DNA of 64,000 bases from positions 1-64,000 of the forward strand of contig NZ_CP017015.1 of the NCBI RefSeq assembly GCF_001715535.1. The letters are read 5' to 3'. Source of the DNA: Spiroplasma helicoides. GTDB taxonomy: Bacteria > Bacillota_I > Bacilli_A > Mycoplasmatales > Mycoplasmataceae. The notes beneath the pieces were generated by a model that worked only from the letters and a program-made list of their open reading frames with translations, did no database searches and was not told the origin of the DNA. This document shows, one piece after another, positions 26,421 to 36,423 of this stretch (position 1 is the first letter of the stretch; every line of letters starts with the position of its first letter). A program made the translations under genes and the position numbers.

Positions 26421-27656
26421 ATGAAGAAGTTATTATCTTTTATGGGAGTTTTAGCATTATCGGCCAGCTCTTCATCAGCAGTTTTGGCTTGTGGAGCCAT
26501 ACCAAGTATAGATGTAAAAGTTTTAGTTGATGGTGTTGAGTTTGAGAAAAAAACTGATAAAGATGGAAAAGAATCGGATGTAAGTGTGTTAGAAGCATAT
26601 AACAACACTTTGAATAAAAATAAAGTTTTATCAGTTGCAAGACAATTGCTAGAAGCCATTACTTTTACTAAAACAAAATATCAAAACCAAGAAAAACTTA
26701 ATATAGAAAAAGAATTGTTAGGTCAAAACGGTATCAATATGTCTTTAAATAAATATATTGATGACAACAAAGATAACCAAGAAGAAGCATTTTTAAATTT
26801 TAAAAATTCTTACACTTCTTCAAGAAACACCAACTTTACATCTATCAATTTTGATAGAGCAAACAAAAAATCTATTTATAACAATGGTGACTCTCCAATC
26901 TTTTTGGTGAAGAAAATTTATAAAGAAAAACAGTTAGAGACTTCAGAAATAATGGATAGTTTTGATATAAAAAATGCAAGTGTGGATGATACAACTTCAA
27001 ACGATCAAGCAACAACTGTAAATTCCGGAGATAAATTATCAGATGCTCTAAAAGTTATAGGTTTATCTGAGGATGATGCCAAAACCAAATATGCCAGCGA
27101 TCCACAAAATCCAAATGATGATGAAAAGAAAATGATTTCAAAAGCATCAGTTTTAAAAAATGTAGAAACAAGTGAAATAAACTTGCTAGGAGATTTTGAA
27201 ATTCCAACTAAAATTTCAAAAGAAATTGCAAATGCTGATAAACAAGAAGATGATAGTTATAAACCAAAAATAAATTATCAGTTGAAAGACGAATTTAAAT
27301 TACATTTTGGTAAAGATAACAAAACTGTACAATCTAATGCAACCCTTATTTATTCTTTAAGTAATAAATTTGCAAATGTTGAATTAAACTTTACTGATCC
27401 CAATCATGGCGATCAATTGAATTATTTAATAAAATACACAAAAATTAATAATATAGTTATAAATTGAGGTTTAAGAAGTTCTGATATTTTATCTAATACT
27501 AGCGAAGACAATAGAACAGACCTATCTGTATATTGATATGAACCAGCGATATACCAATTTAAAGATGAAATAATCGCCCAAAACAATAAAAACATTTTTA
27601 ATGTATTGGGAGAAAATTTTGATCCAGGAATAGAAATAAGTCAAATTAAGAGTTAA
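26421..27656 (+). CDS. Putative lipoprotein
   Basis: A 411-residue surface lipoprotein of unknown function. The signal peptide is MKKLLSFMGVLALSASSSSAVLAC, with the lipobox LAC and modified Cys at position 24. The mature part is Asn/Lys/Asp-rich with no motif I recognise; it contains a short acidic linker around residues 190-210 and at least two TGA Trp codons near the C-terminus. The signal style is shared with the other lipoproteins in this window. The Shine-Dalgarno is AAAAGGGG. An intrinsic terminator follows directly. Confidence 0.85.
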
Positions 27657-27668
27657 AACTCTTTTTTT
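27648..27668 (+). terminator. Terminator after lipoprotein gene
   Basis: AAGAGT-TAAA-ACTCTT hairpin plus T run, overlapping the stop codon. Confidence 0.8.
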
Positions 27669-27681
27669 GTATTTTTGGAAA

Positions 27682-27709
27682 TTGAAAAAAACTTTAAATA
27701 TGAGATAAT
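27682..27709 (+). promoter_or_regulatory. Promoter for the repeat-protein gene
   Basis: TTGAAA (27682-27687) and an extended -10 TGAGATAAT (27701-27709) with 16-bp spacing. Confidence 0.5.
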
Positions 27710-27728
27710 ATCAAATGAGGTGTAGCCT

Positions 27729-30071
27729 ATGAATTACTACATTAGAATAGATGGAAAGTTATATATTGTGATGGATGAAAATACCGATGAGGTGGTTGCT
27801 GAGTTTGATAATGAAATAGACGCTCATGCATTTTTACAAACTCTATCAGGATCATTTTATTCAGAACAAACTATGATGGACGTTTATAGTGATTGAGGTA
27901 ATTCATATGAAGAAGGTGATTGAATCTATGATGATTCATATCAATATGATAATCATTACTTTTGAGATGGTTATGAAAATCTAGATTTCGGGAACAGATT
28001 TTCAAACGCGGCTTCTTACAACTCTGAGATACAACATTTATATTCTCAAATGGCTGCAATGCAAGCAATGTACCAACAACAGCTATTAGCACAACAACAA
28101 GCTGCTTTTCAATATGCTTATGATCAACAAAGATTTGCTAATAGAGACTTTGCTAGTCAATATGGCCAACAACAATATACACCAAATCAATATGTCAGTC
28201 CAAATATGGGTTCTGAACAACAAAAACAAAGTGTGGAAGAAGCTATAGTTAATCAAAAGCCATTTATTAAAGATGAAGATATTTCTAAACTTGAAGAAAT
28301 GGCACCAATCATACAACAACCTTTCAATAATTGAAGTAATGAATATGATAAGGTAAAACCTGCTTTACACCCAAACGACATTGATCAAATACAAAATAAT
28401 AAGATTACAGATGATGTCATTAATAGAGCTAAGGAATTGGAAAACTTTAAGAACAGTCAAAAAGTTAATCAAAACTTTAGCGAAAAATCTTCCAAAAATG
28501 AATTGGATTATAGTAAAACACAAAAGCAAATAAAAAGTCAAACACAGGCAAATAGCGGACAAAATCCTATTGCAGCACCAATAAAAAGTGATGCAAGTAC
28601 ACAAACTCAGGCGTTACCAATGCCTGATGTTAATAAAAGTTTTAAGCACGACGACAAATCAACTGATAATTTAAATAATAATGCAACAAACTTTTCTCCA
28701 AAACCAATAGAAATTTTAACAAATAGGGATGCAATGAAACAAGTTCAACCCTCACAAATACAACCAATCAATAAACAACCAATTCAGGATAACAAATCAA
28801 CAGAGAGTTCAAATAAAAATGTACCAAGTCCTGGATTAAAACAAGTTGAAGCTCCAATAAAAGGAGAAACAAGCTCACAAACTCAAGCATTACCAATGCC
28901 AAATTTAAACAAACAACCAATTCAGGATAACAAATCAACAGAGAGTTTAAATAAAAATGTACCAAGTCCTGGATTAAAACAAGTTGAAGCTCCAATAAAA
29001 GGAGAAGCAAATCCACAAACTCATGCCTTACAATTACCGGGTTTACATAAAGAAGAAAGTCAAACATCAGCAAGCGAACCAGATAAAAATGTATCAAATA
29101 ATTTGGAACAATTTAGTGACAAAAAAATGCTTGCAGACAATTTAAACTCAGCAGAAACACAAAGTTCATCAGAACTAAATAATGAATCACAAAGTGGTTT
29201 TTTCATGGATGATTTTGATTTTGATGAGGGTGCTATTATACAGTTGGATGATTACATAATCAACAATACAGATGATGATAGTCTTGGTGAGGCTGCTAGT
29301 TACACTGAAAGAAAACCTCTTATTGATGGTAATAAAAAAGATCCTTTTGAAGAATATGAGATCAATTCTAAAACATTTATTATAAAAGAAAACCCTATAA
29401 AAAAAAGTACAGCGACAAATTTGAAGCAAAGTGAAATTTTGAAAGCTGCAAATGATTTACCAAAGAATGATGAAAGCGAAATCAAAAATTTAAGCTCAGA
29501 TCAAAATATTTATAAAAATAGTCTAAATAACAATCAATCAAGTACTACATTTTCACAAAACGTACCAACCATTCCAAGTGAACCCATTTCACAAAACGTA
29601 CCAACCATTCCAAGTGAACCAAATTTAGAAAAACAACCAATTATTGCACAATCTTTTGAAAATATAGAGCAAACTGAGGAAATAGTTACTTCTGAATTTG
29701 ACAATACATTAGAAATTAAAAATACTATTTCAAACACCAAGGTCCAAACAACATCTCTTGATGAAGCATATTTAAATTTCATAAACGAGCAAGAATCCAA
29801 TATCGGTAACAAAGTTGTTCAAAATAAAACAATCACAGAATTGTATGAAACTAGCAATGTAACTTTATCTAATTCTAACGGAAGAAATGATGATGTTATC
29901 GATCTTGGACCAATAGAAGAAGAAGATGATATTTTTTCAACCCCACGTATGGACTTTCAACAAGATGAAGAAGAGCAAGGTCCATTAACTAAAAAAGATA
30001 AAAAATTATTGAAAAAACTTAAAAAGCGAGATGAGATAAGTAGAAAGAAAATTGAAAAAAGATTAAAATAA
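27729..30071 (+). CDS. Large low-complexity repeat protein with aromatic/acidic box (possible cytoskeletal protein)
   Basis: A continuous 780-residue frame, broken under the standard code by TGA Trp codons. No signal peptide or membrane segment is visible, so it is probably cytoplasmic. Residues 1-50 look folded; 53-91 hold 13 aromatic residues, 4 Gly and 10 acidic residues; 98-165 are Gln/Ala-rich and coiled-coil-like; then Pro/Ser/Asn/Gln-rich disorder with internal repeats (46-residue and 12-residue periods), an acidic stretch near 490-520, and a Lys-rich tail. The layout recalls mycoplasma terminal-organelle proteins such as P65 and HMW1, which carry EAGR boxes and acidic/proline-rich domains, but no sequence identity can be claimed. 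The stop overlaps the ung ATG. Confidence 0.7.
28773..28868 (+). repeat. Internal coding repeat, copy 1 (96 bp)
   Basis: Encodes KQPIQDNKSTES followed by NKNVPSPGLKQVEAPIKGE. It recurs almost exactly at 28911-29006, 138 bp (46 codons) later. A weaker third partial copy (APIKSDASTQTQAL) is near 28577. Confidence 0.9.
28911..29006 (+). repeat. Internal coding repeat, copy 2 (96 bp)
   Basis: Near-identical to 28773-28868; the only difference I see is one codon (TCA to TTA). Confidence 0.9.
29551..29620 (+). repeat. Tandem 36-bp coding repeat
   Basis: TTTCACAAAACGTACCAACC and its continuation at 29551-29584 repeat exactly at 29587-29620; encodes SQNVPTIPSEP twice. Confidence 0.9.
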
Positions 30072-30742
30072 TGATTACTAATTACATGTGTTCTATAAAA
30101 GAAAATTGAAAAAAAATATTCACTTCAGTTGATATATTTAATAAACTAACCGAAATATTAGGAGAAATTGAAAAACTAGATAAAGTATGCCCCAAAAAAG
30201 AAGAAATATTTAAAGTTTTTGAACTTTTAGATTTTGACAAAGTAAAAGTAGTAATTATTGGGCAAGATCCCTATCACACACCAAATGTAGCAAATGGGAT
30301 TGCATTTAGCTCTAATAACAATTCAAAGACACCAGCAAGTTTAAGAAATATTTTCAAAGAACTTAAAAGTGATCTTAATATAGATCATTTTAATAAAAAC
30401 GACTTATCTGGATGAGTTGAGCAAGGCGTTTTATTATTAAATACTTCGCTTAGTGTTAAAGAAAATGAACCAGCATCACATAAGAATTTAGGGTGAGAAA
30501 AAATAATTTTAGAACTTTTAAAAAAACTTTATGAAAGCAATCGAAACATAATTTTTTGTTTATGAGGAAATTTTTCAAAAACACTATATAATAAACTTAA
30601 TATAAAAAAAGGGTATGTGATTGAAAGTGCACACCCCTCTCCATTCAGCTATAAAAAAGGGTTTGAAAATAGTAAACCTTTTTCAAAGATAAATGGAATG
30701 TTAAAAAAAATTGATGGTAGTTCAATTGATTGAAGTTTGTAA
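30071..30742 (+). CDS. ung: Uracil-DNA glycosylase
   Basis: Family 1 UDG removes uracil from DNA. The 223-residue product has the water-activating motif GQDPYH, the uracil-stacking segment GIAFSSN, and the Leu-loop HPSPFS; all catalytic motifs are intact. Several TGA Trp codons. It overlaps the preceding gene's stop by one base (TAATG), so it is translationally coupled to the repeat protein, an unusual pairing. Confidence 0.95.
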
Positions 30743-30754
30743 AAGGAGATAGTT

Positions 30755-31675
30755 ATGCAGAAATTCGCAGAAGCACTACTAAAAGGTAATAATATAGCAT
30801 ATTTAGGTGCTGCAATAATGGGATTTTTTATATTTTCTTACATAATCTACAACTGAATGTCATATGCTATTTTGAAAGAAAAGTATCATGGTATCAGATT
30901 TACAACAAAAAATATTGCATACATAACAATGCTTGTTGCTGTTAGTGTTAGTGTAACAGTTGTTGTTTCTTTAGCTGCTCCAATTACTGTTTTTCCACCA
31001 ATTAGAATTGCTATTGAAGGATTAATGGTTAAAATAGCTGGGTTTATTTTTGGCCCAATTGTTGGTGTTATAGTTGGTTTGATAACTGAGGTTTTAGTTA
31101 TGCTTTTTGTACCATCTTTTATTCACCCCGCTTTTATAATAATCGTTGTTTGTTATGGTTTTGTAGCCGGAATCGGATCTAGTTTTTTAAGGGTTGGTAG
31201 AGGTAATAACTGAATAATGTTGGCTTTAACAAATATCTTTTTAATAGGGTTTGGTATTGCAATGGTTTATGTGATTGATGCAGCCAAAAATATTGATGAA
31301 ATACAGATAGTTTCTATAAAAATGGACAAACAAATATTTAAATGGGTATTTATAATATCAATTTTATTATGTGTATTTATGGTTTGGGCTATTGCTATTG
31401 GTGGAATGATTTCAAAACATAGAAAAATGTTAAACACTTATATGCCAATATTATTATTTGCTACTGCTTCAGAATACATCGTAACTTCGGTAATTTCAGC
31501 TTGAGGTGACTATGGATTCCTTGGGCTGCAACAAACTAACAACTCAAATGATAGTGGTTATATATTGATGTTTATGGCAAGACTAGTTCAAGCACCATTA
31601 AAAATTGTAACTAACGCAACAATACTTTATTATACATATAAAGCAGTTTCACCATTAATTAAAAGAGATAGATAG
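30755..31675 (+). CDS. ECF transporter S component-like membrane protein
   Basis: A 306-residue integral membrane protein with about six hydrophobic segments. The stretch IRIAIEGLMVKIAGFIFGPI followed by VGVIVGLITEVL matches the pattern of ECF-transporter S components (substrate-capture subunits for vitamins), most like the folate/FolT type with an added N-terminal helix. The substrate cannot be read from sequence. No EcfA or EcfT genes are adjacent, as expected for group II ECF systems sharing one energizing module. Shine-Dalgarno AAAAGGAG. cysS begins 9 bases downstream. Confidence 0.75.
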
Positions 31676-31684
31676 GTTTTGTTT

Positions 31685-32998
31685 ATGATTAAATTGTATG
31701 ACACTCTATCGGGTAGTTTAAAAGAATTAAAGAATAAAGAAATTAATATATACACATGTGGGCCTACAGTCTATAATTTTATTCATATTGGTAATGCTAG
31801 ACCAATGATACTGACAGATACATTGGTTAGATTTTTAGAATTTCAAAATTACAAAGTAAATTATTTATTAAACATAACAGACGTTGATGACAAAATTATT
31901 CAAAGAGCTATTGAAGAAAATAGCGACGAACTGGAAATTTCAAAAAAATATACAAACTTTTTTTTGAAAGACTTAGAAGCATTAAACATAAAAATGCCTT
32001 CTAAAATAACACCCATATCAACTAAGCTAAATGAAATGATAATTTTTATTGAAGATCTAATTGCAAAAGGTTATGCATACGAAGTAGATGGAAATGTTTA
32101 TTTTGATATTGAAAGTAATAAATCTGAATACGGTGTGTTATCAAAACAAAAAATAAAAGAGCTAAATATAGGGAATAGAGTTGAAAAAGAAGAGAATAAA
32201 AAAAATGCAGCAGATTTTGTTTTATGAAAAAAAACAAACCTAGGAATTAGATGAGAATCGCCTTGGGGTTTAGGAAGACCTGGATGACATACAGAATGTG
32301 CTTTGTTGATAGATGATTATTTTGATAGAGGACTTGATATTCATGTTGGTGGCATAGATTTAAAGTTCCCACATCATGAAAACGAAAGAATACAATATGT
32401 TTCAAAAAACTATACCGAATTAGCATCTATTTGAATGTACAATGGGCATTTGTCTGTCGAAGATGTAAAAATGTCTAAATCTTTAAATAACTTTATTTTA
32501 GTTAAAGATTTTTTGAGTGAGAACCACTCAAATATTTTAAGGTACATATATTTGGTTTCAAATTACAAACAACCTCAAAATTTATCAAGTTTAGTTATGA
32601 AACAAGCAGCAGATTGAAACAATAAAGTGATAAGTCTCATAAAACAAGTGGAGTGAATGACAATTATCAACGAATTAAAAATAGAATCAGAACCTATTAA
32701 AACTAATATAGAACAATTCATAAAATATATGAGTGATGATTTAAACACACCAATGGTTTTAACCTTAGTAGACAAAATGATTAAAGATTTAAATAAAGAA
32801 ATTAAAGAAAAAGTTTTAACAACAAGTTTTGAAGATTTAAAAACTATTTTAAAAGTTTTGGGGTTTAATTTTCAAACTCCAAAAATATCAGAGAACGATA
32901 AAGAACTTTTAATTAATTGAAGAAAATCAATAAATGAAAAAAACTATGAAAAAGCAGACAATATTAGAGCGCAGTTGTATGAGAAAGGAATAATCTAA
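31685..32998 (+). CDS. cysS: Cysteinyl-tRNA synthetase
   Basis: CysS charges tRNA-Cys. The 437-residue product, slightly short, has the class I motifs HIGNARP and KMSKSLNNF, and zinc ligands including the Cys in [16 protein letters not shown] and HHENE. Four or more TGA Trp codons are needed. The ATG at 31685 is preferred to TTG at 31679 because it gives the family start MIKLYDT; the Shine-Dalgarno is weak (ATAGG). The next gene, rlmB, starts at the base after the stop, a cysS-rlmB order shared with Bacillus. Confidence 0.95.
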
Positions 32999-33718
32999 AT
33001 GAATATAATTTATGGTAAAAATCCTGTGATCAATACCATTCAAAAAAATGAATCAATTATTAAAAGAGTTATTTTATTGAAAAACTCAGCAATTGACAAC
33101 AATGTTTTAGAAATAATAAAACAAAAAAAATTAAAAGTAGATTATTTGGAAAAATCAGATTTTCAAAACTTGTTTAATAAAAAAGTCACACACCAAAATA
33201 TTTTAGCTGAAGTAAAAGATTTTCAATTTTCTGATTTTAAATCTTTATTAGGTGAGCAAAATAAAAAGAATACTATTTTAATTCTTGATAGAATACAAGA
33301 CCCAAACAATTTTGGGGCTATAATTAGAAGTGCAGTATTATTCGGAGTGAATGGTATTATAATACCCGAACACAATCAAGCAGGTGTAACACCAGCCGTT
33401 ATGAAAGCTTCTGCCGGGACTGCTTATACAATTCCAATTGTTAAAGTTCCGAACTTAAGTCATGCAATTAGTTTATTAAAAGAAAAAAATTATTGAATAT
33501 ACTGTTCTTATCTAGGAGATGAATCATTAGATATTACAAAAACAGATTTTACTAAAAATTGTGTAATAATTTTAGGTAATGAAATGGAAGGAGTCGCAAA
33601 CAAGATCATGAAAAAATCAGATTACTTATTTAAAATAAAAACAAATAATGATATTGACTCACTTAATGTTTCAGTAGCTGCTGGGATTATACTTTTTAAC
33701 AGGTACAATAATGAATAA
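32999..33718 (+). CDS. rlmB: 23S rRNA 2'-O-methyltransferase RlmB (SpoU family)
   Basis: RlmB methylates the ribose of G2251 in 23S rRNA. The 239-residue product has the SPOUT motifs: ILDRIQDPNNFGAIIRSA (motif 1), ILGNEMEGV (motif 2) and IDSLNVSVAAGI (motif 3). Synteny cysS-rlmB-sigH-like-rpmG-secE-nusG is that of Bacillus. It overlaps the following gene by 8 bases. Confidence 0.92.
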
Positions 33719-34313
33719 AAAATATATTGAAATATTAGCAAAACAAATAACTAAACACTTTGATAATTTTGGTTGAGAAGAAGCCAAAAACCTTGCTAAA
33801 ATTTTAAAATTTGCTGCATCAAAAATAATAAACAAGGCACAAAACTATATACAAGACCCCCTTGAAGTATTAACATCAATTTATTTTGCAATTGTTGAAG
33901 CAAAAAGTGCAATTGAAAAATCAAAAAATAAAAATATAGAAGCATTCATTACAACCGTTGTAAAATACAGAGTAATGGATTATGTTAGAAGCGCTAAAGC
34001 AAAATATAAAGACATTATATACTACACAAGCCCCATAAAAAACGAAGGAAATGTTCAAGATACATTAGAAAATACTTTGATATCTAATGCTGCTTTCGAT
34101 ATTAACAAAGAATCTAATAGAATTGAAGATATAAGAGAATCTATTAAAGCCTTTTTTATAAAAAGTAGAAACTATATTGAAATAACTTTTATAAGACTTA
34201 TTCTAAAAGGTTATACAAAAACTAGAGCATCGCAACTAATTGCCCTTAAACGGAGAGCATCTGAAGCTATCATATCAAAACTTAAAAAACATATAATTTC
34301 TTGGCATAATTAG
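33711..34313 (+). CDS. Divergent sigma-70 family factor in the SigH position
   Basis: A 200-residue protein I read as a small alternative sigma factor. Residues about 45-105 (PLEVLTSIYFAIVEAKSA, then FITTVVKYRVMDYVRSAKAK) align in pattern with sigma region 2 of Bacillus SigH (GLYKSIRDF..., ITRQIITAIKTATRQKHI). The C-terminal 55 residues (ITFIRLILKGYTKTRASQLI, then KRRASEAIISKLKKHI) look like a region 4 helix-turn-helix. Location between rlmB and rpmG-secE-nusG is exactly that of sigH (yacP is missing). It overlaps rlmB by 8 bases and contains the promoter for rpmG at its 3' end. The regulon is unknown. Confidence 0.72.
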
Positions 34314-34330
34314 TCAAGATACTATATAAT
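34301..34330 (+). promoter_or_regulatory. Promoter for rpmG-secE-nusG
   Basis: TTGGCA (34301-34306), 18-bp spacer, TATAAT (34325-34330). This is the best -35/-10 pair in the window and begins inside the last codons of the sigma-like gene. Confidence 0.75.
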
Positions 34331-34353
34331 ATTGTTTAGAAGAGAGTAGTTTT

Positions 34354-34515
34354 ATGTCAATTGTAAGTAAGAAAAAGGCTTTATTAGTATGCGAAGAATG
34401 TTTGTCAAGAAATTATACATTGCATAAAAGCACACTATCTCAAAGAGAAAGATTAGTAATCAAAAAATTTTGCAATACGTGCAATGCAAGAACAATTCAT
34501 AAGGAGTCTAGATAA
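34354..34515 (+). CDS. rpmG: 50S ribosomal protein L33
   Basis: A 53-residue zinc-type L33, too short for most ORF cut-offs. It starts [16 protein letters not shown] and has two CxxC pairs (CEEC and CNTC). The position upstream of secE matches Bacillus rpmGB. The secE ATG follows 2 bases after the stop. Confidence 0.93.
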   Translation: MSIVSKKKALLVCEECLSRNYTLHKSTLSQRERLVIKKFCNTCNARTIHKESR

Positions 34516-34517
34516 AA

Positions 34518-34931
34518 ATGAAAGATAAAAATCCTAAAGCAGAAGCAAAAGCAGCTAAAATTCAAGAAAAACTAAAAAAACGAGAAGAAGCATTGGAAGC
34601 TAAAAGAATAAAAAAACAACAAAAAGATGAAGAAATGAAAGCGCTTTATCAAGCGTTTGATGCAGATAAAGGTTTAACTAGAGAAGAAAGAGTTCAAAAA
34701 GCAAGAAAAGTTAAAGTTAAAAAACACAAAGAAAAAGTTAACTTGAAACTTGCTTTTAAAGAAGCTCCAATTAAAATGTTAAAAGAAATTAACAAAATTA
34801 AATGAAGTAGTAGAAAAAATCTTGGTCAAAAGTTTTCATGAGTTGTAGTTTTCTTATTGGTGTTCGCATTGTTCTTTTATGGAGTAGATACTGGTCTTAA
34901 ATATCTTTTCCAAGTTTTAAAAATTATTTAA
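34518..34931 (+). CDS. secE: Preprotein translocase subunit SecE
   Basis: SecE clamps the SecY channel. The 137-residue product has a long Lys/Glu-rich cytoplasmic N-terminus (about 90 residues, longer than the single-helix Bacillus form) then the conserved SecE amphipathic segment IKMLKEINKIKWSSRKNL and one transmembrane helix (VVVFLLVFALFFYGVD). Two TGA Trp codons are essential to reach the helix. Synteny with nusG supports it. Confidence 0.9.
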
Positions 34932-34943
34932 GAGGTAAGAAAT

Positions 34944-35561
34944 ATGGAAAAAGAATTTTTAAGTTTAGAAGAAGAGTTAGAGTCTTTCAAGGGTCAATGA
35001 TTTGTAATAAATTGCAATAGTGGTCATGAAGACAGAGTTAGAGCAGATCTATTGCAAAAAATAGAAACTTCAAGTTTAGAAGATAGGATTTTTGACATAA
35101 GAATTTCTAAATCACCTGTTGCATCAAAAAATAATAAAACAATAGATAAAAATAAATATCCAGGGTATTTATTTATAAATATGATTATGACTGATGAAAC
35201 ATGGTTTATTATTAGGAATACCCCTGGTGTTACTGGGTTTATTGGTTCATCTGGAAAAGGTGCAAAACCATTCCCTCTAACCGTTGAAGAGGTATCAAGA
35301 ATTTTAGGTCAACAAAGTGAAGATAAAAAAGCTGGAGCAAAAGGATTTACACAACCTAAGAAAGAAAAAATTCTACATACTGCAGAATTTAAATTAAAAG
35401 ACGTTGTTGTGGTAAAGTCAGGTCCATTTGAAAATACAGAAGGACAAGTAACAGAGATGGATTATGAAAAAGGGATAGCTATAGTGAGTGTAGAACTTTT
35501 TGGTAGAATCACACCAACAGAGTTTGAGTTTACTAACTTAGAATTAGCTTACAAACTTTAA
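34944..35561 (+). CDS. nusG: Transcription termination/antitermination factor NusG
   Basis: NusG binds RNA polymerase and modulates pausing. The 205-residue product has the NGN domain (QWFVINCNSGHEDRV, YPGYLFINMIM, IRNTPGVTGFIG) and a KOW domain (VVVKSGPFENTEGQV). A TGA Trp codon is at 34998. A short acidic N-terminal extension and an insertion near residue 125 are typical of mollicutes. A terminator follows, so nusG is not co-transcribed with rplK here. Confidence 0.95.
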
Positions 35562-35564
35562 TCT

Positions 35565-35598
35565 AAAACAGCTTATTTAGAAGCTGTTTTTATTTTTT
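35565..35598 (+). terminator. Terminator after nusG
   Basis: 10-bp stem AAAACAGCTT / AAGCTGTTTT with loop ATTTAG and T-rich tail. Confidence 0.9.
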
Positions 35599-35611
35599 AA
35601 GGAGAGAAAAT

Positions 35612-36124
35612 ATGAAAAGTATAAAAATAAAAATTAATTTAAAAGACGGTAGATCAATGAAAGCAGAAATTTACCCAGAAATAGCACCGATAACCACAGG
35701 AAACTTTTTAAGATTAATTAATGAAAATTATTTTAATGATTTGATTTTTCATAGAGTTATAAAAGGATTTATGATTCAAGGGGGAGGACTTTTTGAAAGT
35801 TTAGAAGAAAAAGGTGGTCTTGAACCCATTCGTGGAGAATTTCAAGATAATGGTTGAGATAAAAACATGAATTTAAAACATGAACCAGGAATACTATCGA
35901 TGGCAAGAACAAATGTTATGAATAGTGCTACAAGTCAATTTTTCATTGTCACAGGAGATGCAACATTTTTAGATGGCAAATATGCTTCATTTGGTAAACT
36001 TAGCGATGAAGACAGTTTAAAAATTGCTCTAGACATACAAAATGTAAAGACAAAAACAGAAGGTTACTATGACGATGTTCCCGAGGAACCCATCATTATT
36101 AAAAATATTGAAAAAATGGAATAA
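35612..36124 (+). CDS. ppiB: Peptidyl-prolyl cis-trans isomerase (cyclophilin type)
   Basis: A cyclophilin that speeds proline isomerisation. The 170-residue product has family motifs [31 protein letters not shown] and ASFGKL. The usual GT in the active-site segment MIQGGD is altered to MIQGGG. TGA Trp codon at 35856. Strong Shine-Dalgarno AAGGAG. It seems monocistronic between the nusG terminator and the ncRNA region. Confidence 0.92.
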
Positions 36125-36171
36125 TTTCTAAAAAAAAATTAAAAAAATAGGAAATTTTTTCTATTTTGATA

Positions 36172-36177
36172 TATAAT
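36172..36177 (+). promoter_or_regulatory. -10 element for the candidate ncRNA
   Basis: TATAAT in an intergenic gap with no ORF; it would start an RNA at about G36184. Confidence 0.5.
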
Positions 36178-36183
36178 GAAATT

Positions 36184-36350
36184 GGGAACACTCCCACTTA
36201 GGTCTTAGAAAAAGAAACAACTATGATATTGAAAAAACCCATTTTAATTAGATGTTTCAGGGTGTTATTAACTCAAGGACAATTTTAAATAATGTAAAAA
36301 ATATTTAAACATATATAAAAGTTAATTAGTGATGAAATTAACTTTTTTTT
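36184..36350 (+). ncRNA. Candidate structured non-coding RNA (unidentified)
   Basis: The 299-base gap between ppiB and the methyltransferase gene has no coding frame but has a -10 (36172-36177), an intrinsic terminator (36318-36350) and paired segments between them. GGGA-ACAC-TCCC forms a hairpin at the 5' end; alternatively AACACTCC can pair with GGGTGTT downstream. GAAACAACTA pairs with TAGATGTTTC with one mismatch, closing a long arm. The predicted length, about 165 nt, is in the range of 6S RNA, but I see no diagnostic identity to 6S, RNase P, tmRNA or a known riboswitch. Confidence 0.45.
36318..36350 (+). terminator. Terminator of candidate ncRNA
   Basis: AAGTTAATT / AATTAACTT stem (36319-36327 with 36336-36344), loop AGTGATGA, run of 8 T. 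Confidence 0.8.
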
Positions 36351-36390
36351 ATGCTAAAAGTAAAAATAAATTTAAGATTTATTTAGATAA

Positions 36391-36399
36391 TGTTACAAT
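36391..36399 (+). promoter_or_regulatory. Extended -10 promoter for the R-M pair
   Basis: TGTTACAAT (TGn-TACAAT) 25 bases before the methyltransferase ATG; the R-M pair therefore seems transcribed separately from the ncRNA. Confidence 0.5.
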
Positions 36400-36423
36400 T
36401 ATTTTGAAGACAAGGTGATAAAT

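Noticed and set aside
28773-29006. Possible CRISPR array from the regular repeats
   Set aside because: Repeats are 96 bp, inside an open frame, only two copies, and no cas genes occur.
28768-29097. 109-residue minus-strand repeat-containing open frame
   Set aside because: It is the complement of the coding repeats in the large repeat protein.
36184-36350. Identification of the small RNA as 6S RNA or tracrRNA
   Set aside because: Size fits 6S, but no diagnostic sequence or closing-stem arrangement could be shown, and no cas9 is present; left unidentified.
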